Positions 55,111-62,672 of a stretch of 64,000 nt of DNA are shown one piece after another; the first letter of the stretch is position 1, and each line of letters starts with the position of its first letter. Under the pieces are notes generated by a model, which saw only the letters and a list, made by a program, of their open reading frames with translations, did not search any database and had not been told where the DNA came from. The translations under genes and the position numbers were made by a program. Source of the stretch: Bryobacteraceae bacterium (GTDB lineage: Bacteria > Acidobacteriota > Terriglobia > Bryobacterales > Bryobacteraceae); assembly GCA_029975915.1 (NCBI GenBank), contig JARKOC010000177.1, positions 124,001 to 188,000 on the forward strand, read 5' to 3'.

Positions 55111-55144
55111 CCGCTCCCCGCCTCTCAGTAGTAGGGGGCTGCGG
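55111..55144. terminator. hairpin between convergent genes
   Basis: CCGCTCCCC and GGGGGCTGCGG can pair (CCGC/GCGG and CCCC/GGGG around a small internal loop) in the gap between the rightward receptor and the leftward nitrilase. No T tract follows, so the terminator call is weak. Confidence 0.3.
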
Positions 55145-55150
55145 GATTAC

Positions 55151-56020
55151 TCATTCCGGCGGGATGTCGCAGACGACCACCCCTGGCCGTTTGAATTCGC
55201 CAAGCGCAGCAACCGAGCCATCAGGCCGGACCACGGTCGAGCATCCACAGTGCATCTGATTCTTCCACTCTCCACCTTTCACGCGAGCAAGCGCCACGTT
55301 CGCCGCGGCGACCCACATGCCGGTCTGGGTGGCAATCTTCCGAACATGCGCGGCGAACTCGCGGGCGTTCTTTTCCATCTCAGCGACGGGCGCCGCGAAC
55401 CCGTGAGGGGCAATCAGCAGCCACGCTCCCGCCCTGGCTGCCCGAAGCGGGATGGCGGGATCGAAGTTGTCGGCGCAGATGGTCAAGCCGAGGCGGCCGA
55501 ACTCCATATCCACCGTCAGCGGCTGGTTCGATGGGCCTGCATCGTAGATATGCCTGGTGAGGTCCGGCAGCGTCCTGATCTTCCGATGCTTGTGAACAAT
55601 CTCGCCACTACGATCCAGGATGACAGCGGAATTGTACGTCCGTTCACCATCCTTTTCCAAACATCCGGCGCAGATCCACATCTTGTGGGTGCGCGCCAGG
55701 ACTGAAAGGGAATCTGTGTACTTGCCGGGGATAGGAAGCGCATCGCGGCGTCCCTGTTGATGGAGCCAGCCGTAGTCGATTGCCTCCGGGAAGCAGAGGA
55801 CATCGGGTTTATGCTTGGCTGCCTCTTGCGCGGCTGCGGAGGCAATCTCAATGTTGCGCATTAGGTTCCCGTCATCCAAGTCGATCTGCGCAAGAGCGAC
55901 GCGCAGGCCTGGATGATGAGCCGCAGGACGCATGGCAGGTTGCTGCCGGGTAGCGGAGACGGTAGAGGTAGCCATCAGGCAGAGTACCCCACGGCGGGAT
56001 ATGAGGTTGACGGGCGCCAT
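55151..56020 (-). CDS. carbon-nitrogen hydrolase (nitrilase superfamily), secreted-like
   Basis: 289 residues. The nitrilase triad is visible as Glu79 in FPEAIDYG, Lys147 in HRKIRTLPD and Cys182 in LTICADNFDP. These enzymes hydrolyse amides or nitriles in small metabolites. The N-terminus MAPVNLISRRGVLCLMATST resembles a Tat signal, unusual for this superfamily. AAGGAG about ten bases before the ATG at 56020 supports the start; longer forms would overlap the upstream gene. Last gene of a leftward unit after the double FAD protein and the lipoprotein. Confidence 0.86.
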   Translation of the reverse strand: MAPVNLISRRGVLCLMATSTVSATRQQPAMRPAAHHPGLRVALAQIDLDDGNLMRNIEIASAAAQEAAKHKPDVLCFPEAIDYGWLHQQGRRDALPIPGKYTDSLSVLARTHKMWICAGCLEKDGERTYNSAVILDRSGEIVHKHRKIRTLPDLTRHIYDAGPSNQPLTVDMEFGRLGLTICADNFDPAIPLRAARAGAWLLIAPHGFAAPVAEMEKNAREFAAHVRKIATQTGMWVAAANVALARVKGGEWKNQMHCGCSTVVRPDGSVAALGEFKRPGVVVCDIPPE

Positions 56021-56042
56021 CGGCGGCTTCGCTCCTTGCGGC

Positions 56043-57404
56043 TCATTCGAATTCCAATGCAGCAACGGTGTCAATCCTTTCGATATCGACACCCCACCCT
56101 TCTTCGGCAATGTAAGGGCCCAGGTCCTCCACGCGGCCACCCGGCATGTGGAGGCGGGCTTTGCGGATGCGGGAGGGCAGCCACACGGTGATGGATTCCG
56201 CCTGGTAATCCGTGTAGTTCACGAGAAAGAGAATCTGCCGGGTGGATCCATCTTCCTTCACGAGCGTGGACAACATGCCGGACGCATTGAAAACGCGCGC
56301 TCCAAGATTGCTCCGCCCGATGGCTGCCGTGACTTCCTTCCATACATCGTCCAGCCTTTCATGTTCGGTTCTTGACAGCATTTCCAGTGACATCTGAAAT
56401 CCGGGCAACCGCGGGAAGCGGAAGCCCGGCCCCGGAGTGATGATGATATTGCCTGATTCCTTGAACGCATTCAGGACGGCGCGCATAGGCTCCGGCACGG
56501 AGTCCGGCTCAATATCAACGAGTACTCGAATGCCTTCCAGTCGATCAGCCGTAAGTGCGCGAGTGGCAATCGGGCGGACCGGAGTGTGACGGGCGCCGAT
56601 CATATCGAGCAGCCCGCCCGAGATCAGCGCCCCGCTGCCGGTATCCTGAAGCACCGCCAGATGGCCAGCCGGTTTCAACCGGCTCCACTCCCGGTGGGTC
56701 TCGAAGAAGCGCAAATGGTCAGAGATGCGCTGCCAGCCGGCCAGGGCATCTGGCTCGCGCGCGAGAAGTCGCTTGGAGAAGTCCTGGTCCAGTGAAACCA
56801 CCCAGCGGGCGCCCGCGGCGCCGGCATCGGCGATCGCAGTCAGATAGCTGTTGATACGGAGCGCCGCGCCAGCGGGCGGAGCATTTGCCATCCAGACGGC
56901 GGCCCCGGTGGCGCTTCGCAGGAATCGAAGAACACCGCCGTTGGTGTCGATCCATGGCGGGCCTGTTGGTCCAGCCCTCACCGAGTCTCCTTCCCCGATG
57001 CGGATGCCCGGCCAGACTCCCTCGCTTGTTCCGGCGATCCCCTGGGTTGCGGAGTCGATGTCCAGCCGGGATCGGCTGGGCAGATGAATGCAGGGAAGCT
57101 CCGAGCACAGGGCGGTGGACGAACGCTTATCGAAGTCGCCTTGAAGCACCAGCGCTTCAATGCCGGCTGCTTTGGCGCGCGCAATGCAGTCCTTCGGATC
57201 AGAGGCGTCCCTGACAACACCCAGCACAGTGAATTTTGCCGCCTGCGCGGTCTTCGAGAAGGCTGCCGACCACTGGGGCCGCTCAAGCAGCACACAGTTC
57301 ACTGGAGTGCCGGTCAGAAGATCGATGCTTGCTGGATCCGAAGATGGCCATCGAGCCGGAACACAGCCGGCGAGACTTGCCGCCAAGGCTGCTTCAAGTA
57401 CCAT
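56043..57404 (-). CDS. putative lipoprotein, glycosidase-associated, family unknown
   Basis: 453 residues from the ATG at 57404. The start MVLEAALAASLAGC ends in a lipobox (LAGC), so export and lipid anchoring are likely. The middle contains barrel-like stretches (AAVWMANAPPAG, GARWVVSLDQDFS) and a region like the trimerisation or GATase-like domain of GH42 enzymes (VLVDIEPDSVPEPMRAVLNAF, GNIIITPGPGF), followed by a beta-sandwich tail (LFLVNYTDYQAESITVWLP). No catalytic residues could be assigned. The start overlaps the stop of the upstream FAD gene by one base (TGATG), so they are translationally coupled. Confidence 0.62.
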   Translation of the reverse strand: MVLEAALAASLAGCVPARWPSSDPASIDLLTGTPVNCVLLERPQWSAAFSKTAQAAKFTVLGVVRDASDPKDCIARAKAAGIEALVLQGDFDKRSSTALCSELPCIHLPSRSRLDIDSATQGIAGTSEGVWPGIRIGEGDSVRAGPTGPPWIDTNGGVLRFLRSATGAAVWMANAPPAGAALRINSYLTAIADAGAAGARWVVSLDQDFSKRLLAREPDALAGWQRISDHLRFFETHREWSRLKPAGHLAVLQDTGSGALISGGLLDMIGARHTPVRPIATRALTADRLEGIRVLVDIEPDSVPEPMRAVLNAFKESGNIIITPGPGFRFPRLPGFQMSLEMLSRTEHERLDDVWKEVTAAIGRSNLGARVFNASGMLSTLVKEDGSTRQILFLVNYTDYQAESITVWLPSRIRKARLHMPGGRVEDLGPYIAEEGWGVDIERIDTVAALEFE

Positions 57405-60388
57405 CACTGCTTCCGCCGGAGTTGTTCCTCGTCGAGAATGGCCTGGGCATGCCGTGCGAGATGACCTCTGAGATCCTTGCTGTACTTCGTCAGGATCGCT
57501 TTTCCGATGCCGTCTTTGTCGCCACACCGGACCAGGGCACGCGCGAGTGAGAGTTCGCGAAGCGACAGGCTGCGGGTGTGTGTTTCGTTCACGTTGAGCC
57601 CTGTAAACTTCTGCGCTTTCGCCACATCGTCTACCTGCCAGCCGCTCATGTCAGGTTTCGCCAGCAATGCTGCGAGGGGCCCGGCGGCGCTCGGGTCGCC
57701 GATCATCTCCACGGCGAGAGCTACGGCGCGGTGGTGGGAGAACTCGGCCTCTGGAGTGAGCTGATTCAGTTTTCCGAGAATGGCGGGCAGGGCTCGCCTG
57801 TCGCGCGTCCTTCCGAGTGCAACGATGTATCGGTCAACTGGGCTCAATGCGCCTCCGAACTGCCCCATGCCCGTGTAACGCCAGCCGGCGTCCCAAGTAC
57901 TCTTTTCGAGGGCGGCAACGATGGTGTCCAGTCCGCCGGCATCCCCCAGCACAGCGAGAATCATCGCGTATTCCAGCTTTTCGTTGTCGGATGCGGCGGC
58001 GTAAGCCTTTCTCAGTAAGGGCGAAGCCTGTTCCGGATGGCTCAGGAGGATGGCCGCGTTGCGCTTGTCATTGATATATCCGGCAACTGCGGCGGCGATT
58101 TTGTCTTCAGACATCGGGAAGGAGTCCACATCGCTCAATGCGCGCTCGGGAATGATCTCCAGCTTGACGAGTTCCTTTTGCAGCCCCTTGACGTCGATCT
58201 GCCTCGGCGTCTTTCCCTGTTTCGCAGCGGTCGCCGCGGCGAGCCCCATGGCGTAGCCATGGTTCTGAATGTCAGGCTGCATTCGAACCAGAGGCAGGGC
58301 GTCGCGGTGCACGCTCAGTCCTAGACCAATGACAAGAATTCCCTCATACCCCTTGGGAAGAAACGTCCGGAATGGGAGATCGACAGCGAAGCCCTTCTTT
58401 TCGGGGTGCTCCAGTAGGAAGTACGGATCGACTGTGTATCCGTGTGTATCGAAATTTGAGTAGGCCCTGGCCACTGTATCCGGATACGTTCGGGCCAGCA
58501 TCTGGTCGAGGATGCCCATCTCGAAATCGCCCACAATACGGCGGCGCTCCCGGCTGTCAATCAACTGTCCCATGTCAAACTGCGTCGAGTACTTGCCTTT
58601 GGCGTACACGAGCATGTGCCAAATGTCGACGGCATCGGTCTCGTCGGTAATGGTGAAGTCGGTATTTGTGTATCCGGATCCGAGATTGATCGACGGGAGC
58701 CCAGTGCCTTGAACGGCGATTTCCGACGCGCCGCTCTGCACTGTGGGCGCTCCGGCGGCGGCTGCAATGTCGGCGTTGCCGGTGGCGTCGATGACTGTTT
58801 TAGCAAGGACCACTCCGCGTCCGGCTGGCGTCGAGACAACGACGCCCTTCACATGAGTGCCATCAACAAAGGCGCCCGCGCCCATGACGCCGAACCAGAC
58901 CTCGCCGCCGCTCTTCCTGATCGTTGTCCTGAACCATTCGGACCTGTGCAAAGGATTCCAATCAAGACGAGGGTTGTCTCCAGTCCGTCCGTCGGATATG
59001 CCTGGGACCTCCTTTGTGAATCCTCCGCGATAGCCCCACCAATAGCGGGCAATCCGGCCCATGGTTCCGACACCACCCATTCCGTCCAAATACTCCAACA
59101 CCAGGGTCCGCGCGCCAGCCCTTGAAGCGGCGATCGCGGCTGGCGCGCCGCCGGTACCTCCACCGACGACAACCACATCGTAATTGCCAAGGACCGGAAC
59201 CGTCCTCGAGTCACTCGGGATGGTCTTCAGATCACGGTCAACCGGACGCAGGCCTGTGAGGATTTCACTGACATCGCCATTCGCCACGTTTTTTCCAGCC
59301 GCGTGCGGGAGGCGCACACCCTCCAGCGCAGGTCTCTCTGCGGCTAGCCGCGCTGCGGCTTCCCCGATCATCTTGCCTGCCTCCATCAATGCTGCCGGGC
59401 GGAGAAGTTGAGCCGCTTGGTCCCGGCTCACATCAGCGCCGCCGCTCAGCACGAAAACGTTGTCGATTCCGGCGGGCAGGAATACACCCAATGGCAGGGC
59501 GGACACTCCTTTCCAATCACCGCGAACCGTTCTCACGCCTCGAATTGGGTCAGGAGGTATCTGGAACAGTTCTTCAGCGGCGGTCTGCTGGCCGGGATCG
59601 AAAGTCATATCGCGGGCGGATTGTTCAGCCGCAGCGAATGACCGGAAGCTTGAGTCCTTCATTGCGATATCTAGCGTGTATTCGACGATAGGATGGCTTG
59701 TGGAGGCCGGACCCGTGCGCGCTTTGAGAGTGCCGTCCCCACGATAGGCCACATCGAGTTGTCTGCCAGCGACCCCCTTGCCAGACTTGACTTCTCCACC
59801 GACGGCATAGCGGACGAACTTCTGAACTCCGGCGGGATAGGCACGGAACTTCGCTCCCGCCATCCGGGCTGTCCAGGATCGATTGGTCGCATCGATGATG
59901 ACTTTGCCCAGGATCGCCTGGCGGCCAGCGCGGTTTGCGATCACAACCCCGGCGGGCTTGCCTTTGGAATCGCGGAGAATGTCCGTCACAAAGGCGCTGA
60001 AAAGGTACGGCACCTTGGCCGCGAGCATGGCCTCGTCGAGCGTCTTCTTGACTTGCATGGGCCGTACGGGATCACGGGTCAATTCCTCGCCCCAATCGGA
60101 ATAGATCTTGCGCGCCAGGTCCACGGACGGCACTTCACCCTTTTCGAGCCAAAGGCGCAGCGTGGCGCACATGTCCTCGCCGAGGTACGTCTTGGGCGCT
60201 GCCAGGAAGACCTTTGCACCACTCCCGGCGGCCGAGACTGCAGCTGAAACCGCCCCGGTCGATCCGCCAACCACAATGACATCCACTGTGTGCGCGACAG
60301 GGATCTGACGTGCCGATTGCGCAACCGTCAGCTCCGCGGAATGCGCGGCGGCGATGAGTAGGAAGCAGCTAAGAAATTTGCCGGTCAT
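57404..60388 (-). CDS. secreted double FAD-dependent oxidoreductase with HEAT-like C-terminus
   Basis: 994 residues. A signal peptide (MTGKFLSCFLLIAAAHSAEL) is followed by two successive FAD-binding modules of the FAD-dependent oxidoreductase family: the first with VDVIVVGGSTGAVSAAVSAA at about 35-54, the second with YDVVVVGGGTGGAPAAIAAS at about 403-422. Both also show the second FAD contact (KVIIDATNR; KTVIDATGNADI). The last 200 residues are helical HEAT-like repeats (ASPLLRKAYAAASDNEKLEY, AGGLDTIVAALEKS). The first module lacks the usual GGxGGT pattern seen in the second. GGAG eight bases before the ATG at 60388 fixes the start. It heads a three-gene operon and may oxidise sugars or sugar alcohols. 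Confidence 0.83.
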   Translation of the reverse strand: MTGKFLSCFLLIAAAHSAELTVAQSARQIPVAHTVDVIVVGGSTGAVSAAVSAAGSGAKVFLAAPKTYLGEDMCATLRLWLEKGEVPSVDLARKIYSDWGEELTRDPVRPMQVKKTLDEAMLAAKVPYLFSAFVTDILRDSKGKPAGVVIANRAGRQAILGKVIIDATNRSWTARMAGAKFRAYPAGVQKFVRYAVGGEVKSGKGVAGRQLDVAYRGDGTLKARTGPASTSHPIVEYTLDIAMKDSSFRSFAAAEQSARDMTFDPGQQTAAEELFQIPPDPIRGVRTVRGDWKGVSALPLGVFLPAGIDNVFVLSGGADVSRDQAAQLLRPAALMEAGKMIGEAAARLAAERPALEGVRLPHAAGKNVANGDVSEILTGLRPVDRDLKTIPSDSRTVPVLGNYDVVVVGGGTGGAPAAIAASRAGARTLVLEYLDGMGGVGTMGRIARYWWGYRGGFTKEVPGISDGRTGDNPRLDWNPLHRSEWFRTTIRKSGGEVWFGVMGAGAFVDGTHVKGVVVSTPAGRGVVLAKTVIDATGNADIAAAAGAPTVQSGASEIAVQGTGLPSINLGSGYTNTDFTITDETDAVDIWHMLVYAKGKYSTQFDMGQLIDSRERRRIVGDFEMGILDQMLARTYPDTVARAYSNFDTHGYTVDPYFLLEHPEKKGFAVDLPFRTFLPKGYEGILVIGLGLSVHRDALPLVRMQPDIQNHGYAMGLAAATAAKQGKTPRQIDVKGLQKELVKLEIIPERALSDVDSFPMSEDKIAAAVAGYINDKRNAAILLSHPEQASPLLRKAYAAASDNEKLEYAMILAVLGDAGGLDTIVAALEKSTWDAGWRYTGMGQFGGALSPVDRYIVALGRTRDRRALPAILGKLNQLTPEAEFSHHRAVALAVEMIGDPSAAGPLAALLAKPDMSGWQVDDVAKAQKFTGLNVNETHTRSLSLRELSLARALVRCGDKDGIGKAILTKYSKDLRGHLARHAQAILDEEQLRRKQ

Positions 60389-60765
60389 ATTTGTCACTCC
60401 ATGGTCTGCTGATAAGAACCGCCTACCTGCCACCCCCTGGGCAGGCTAGCCACGAATGGCGGCAGAACCTTCGTTTCGTGCCGCCGGACCAGTCCTCCCG
60501 CAAAACTGGGCCTACCTTGACGCTGTTGGCAATGAGTCTACACCAGAGTCGCACCAGGACACTGGAGATGCCCGTCCACTCTAGAATCGAGAAAGCGTTT
60601 CGGACAGAGCGGGGGGTGACGCCAGAGCACTCTCTCCCGAATCGGTTTGCCGCAATGTCCAGATCCCAAGATGCAGCTTCGAGCAGCCCCCAAGCCCCCC
60701 GGGCTGAGCGCACTTCAGCCTGGACTTGCCTCAACGGTCCAATCCGCCGTATGCTTGCATCGACT
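60389..60765. other. 377-base divergent region
   Basis: Lies between the leftward FAD oxidoreductase and the rightward RraA-like gene. The frame of the latter stays open through it, but the amino acids it would encode are low in structure and carry no domain, apart from a short stretch at about 60575-60650 (SRIEKAFRTERGVTPE) that recalls the end of an AraC-type helix-turn-helix. No RNA gene seen. Confidence 0.4.
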
Positions 60766-61524
60766 ATGGAACGCCGTGAACTGATCGCCGCCGCCGCAAC
60801 GCTGGGCATTTCACCGGCTGCCGCCTCCGCTCCGAGTGCTGCCGGACCACTCGAATACAAGGTGCTGCTCGACATCAAGCGATACGACACGCCAACCGTG
60901 GCGAACGCTATCGAGACATTTAACGTGAGGCCCCGCAACCACGGCTTCATGCGCCCTGAGATTAAGTGCGTCTTTCCAGAGTTCAGCCCGATGGTTGGCT
61001 ATGCCGTGACGGGCAAGATCCGGGCCGCGCAGGCTCCACCGCCGGGCGCGAGCTATACAAAGCGGTCCGACTGGTGGGATTTTATCGTCTCCATTCCGCA
61101 GCCGCGCGTCATTGTACTTGAGGACCTCGACGATCCGCCTGGCGTTGGTTCCTTTTGGGGAGAGGTGAACGGGAGCATTCACCGCGCCCTTGGCTGCGTG
61201 GGCGCCGTCACTAACGGCTGTGTCCGCGACCTCAAGGAAGTGAGAGAGATGGGCTTCCATTTCTTCGCTCAACACATTGCCGTTTCGCACGCCTACGTTC
61301 ATATGGTTGAGTTCGGCAATCCGGTAACCGTGGGCGGTCTCACGGTAAAACCTGGAGACCTGCTTCACGGGGACCTGCACGGCGTGCATGCCGTCCCCCT
61401 CGAAGTCGCTCCGAGGATCCCGGAAGCCGTGGCCAAGATTGTCGCCAGTGAGCGGCGTACGATTGACTATTGCCACTCCCCTGGATTCACCCTGGACGGG
61501 CTGAAGAAACTGACCGGCGCATAG
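60766..61524 (+). CDS. RraA-like / HMG aldolase-family protein
   Basis: 252 residues from the ATG at 60766. The RraA fold is shown by GAVTNGCVRDLKEVREMGFHFFA with Arg154-Asp155 and by GDLLHGDLHGVHAVP. Members include 4-hydroxy-4-methyl-2-oxoglutarate aldolases, oxaloacetate decarboxylases and the RNase E inhibitor RraA. In the second motif, the usual aD..dG is GD..HG, so the activity may be altered. The N-terminus MERRELIAAAATLGISPAAA looks like a Tat-type signal. The frame continues upstream for 125 codons, but those do not look like protein. It lies next to catabolic genes, which fits a 2-oxoacid lyase. Confidence 0.78.
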   Translation: MERRELIAAAATLGISPAAASAPSAAGPLEYKVLLDIKRYDTPTVANAIETFNVRPRNHGFMRPEIKCVFPEFSPMVGYAVTGKIRAAQAPPPGASYTKRSDWWDFIVSIPQPRVIVLEDLDDPPGVGSFWGEVNGSIHRALGCVGAVTNGCVRDLKEVREMGFHFFAQHIAVSHAYVHMVEFGNPVTVGGLTVKPGDLLHGDLHGVHAVPLEVAPRIPEAVAKIVASERRTIDYCHSPGFTLDGLKKLTGA

Positions 61525-62613
61525 CTATACCGCCAGGCGCGCGCGAATCGAAGCAGCCTTGTCCATGATCTGTTCCTTGGTGATGCCCACGGCCTCATAC
61601 ATAGCGAAAATGTTGTCGTCCGGCGTCTCCGGTGAGATCGTGTGGGATGCGGCAAGGATGTACCCACCCCCGTCGGAGGTCATTCCTTCGACCAGTTTCT
61701 CCGTGGCGCGCTTTACCTCATCGGCTGTCGCGCGGGGGAGCAACCCCTGAGTATCGACTCCGCCCATGAATGCCAGGTCCCGGCCGTATTCGCGCTTCAG
61801 TTCAAGTGCGTCCATGCCCCGGCAGTTCGCCTGAACTGGATTGAGGACGTTCACCCCCATCTCGATGAGGTCACCAATGATGGGCCTCAGCGCTCCACAG
61901 CAGTGGTAGGCGACCGGCAGGCCGCAAGACTTGCCCACTTCGATAACCCGCTGCAAGTGGGGGCGCACCAGCGTCCGCCAGCTTGTGGGACTCATCATCA
62001 TACAGTGCTGGCCAGCCACATCGTCTCCTGTCCAAAACCAGTCCAAACTGAACCTCTCGCATGCCGCAGCTCCGACAGCGATGCTGAAATCGGCGCAGCG
62101 CCGGAACATTTCGGCGGCGAGATCCGGATCTCCGGCGATGTCGGCCATGGCGTCCTCCATTCCACGGAGTCGCCAGTACATCTCAAAGATGCAAGGCGAA
62201 ACGTCGCACCCGATGTAGTAATCGGCGCTCGCTTGTACGACGGGATTCATGAGAGCGAGGAGGTCATCGAGCCGGTCATAAGGTAAACGATAGGCGAGCA
62301 CCTCGTCGCGCGAGGCGCCGGCCAGCGGGTAGCGGGAGATCTGGTTGAAACTGTGCTGCCGGAGCCATGTGATGCCCCACCAGTCCACGTGCGAATCGCC
62401 ATCGTTTTCGTGGACAATCCCTTCCATGGCGTAGTTATTGTTCACCCAGGTCTGGCGGATGTCATTCCCCATCGCCTCGCCCAGCGCACTGATCGGAATC
62501 TCCAGCATTGCTGCCAGCTTTCGGGCCGTATCCGGGTGAAACCACATGAAGATGGGCACCCGGTCCACCGGTTGTTTGGCGAGAGCGGCTCGTACTCGCT
62601 GCTTGGAGGTCAT
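61525..62613 (-). CDS. uroporphyrinogen-decarboxylase-family protein
   Basis: 362 residues of the UroD/MtaA-like fold. The opening TSKQRVRAALAKQPVDRVP and the cysteine-containing motif PVAYHCCGALRPII, followed by NCRGMD, resemble the zinc-binding HxC...C of corrinoid methyltransferases such as MtaA rather than true HemE. The final SHTISPETPDDNIFAMYEA is a family signature seen in both. Neighbouring genes are catabolic, not haem biosynthetic, so methyl transfer or demethylation of a substrate is the better guess. The stop abuts the RraA stop. Downstream of the sulfatase on the same strand, with a 59-base gap; no clear ribosome binding site. Confidence 0.8.
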   Translation of the reverse strand: MTSKQRVRAALAKQPVDRVPIFMWFHPDTARKLAAMLEIPISALGEAMGNDIRQTWVNNNYAMEGIVHENDGDSHVDWWGITWLRQHSFNQISRYPLAGASRDEVLAYRLPYDRLDDLLALMNPVVQASADYYIGCDVSPCIFEMYWRLRGMEDAMADIAGDPDLAAEMFRRCADFSIAVGAAACERFSLDWFWTGDDVAGQHCMMMSPTSWRTLVRPHLQRVIEVGKSCGLPVAYHCCGALRPIIGDLIEMGVNVLNPVQANCRGMDALELKREYGRDLAFMGGVDTQGLLPRATADEVKRATEKLVEGMTSDGGGYILAASHTISPETPDDNIFAMYEAVGITKEQIMDKAASIRARLAV

Positions 62614-62672
62614 GGTGTTATTAGATCGCTTTTGTGTCTCGCGCTTCAGCGCCACCCTACACTGCCGCTGGG

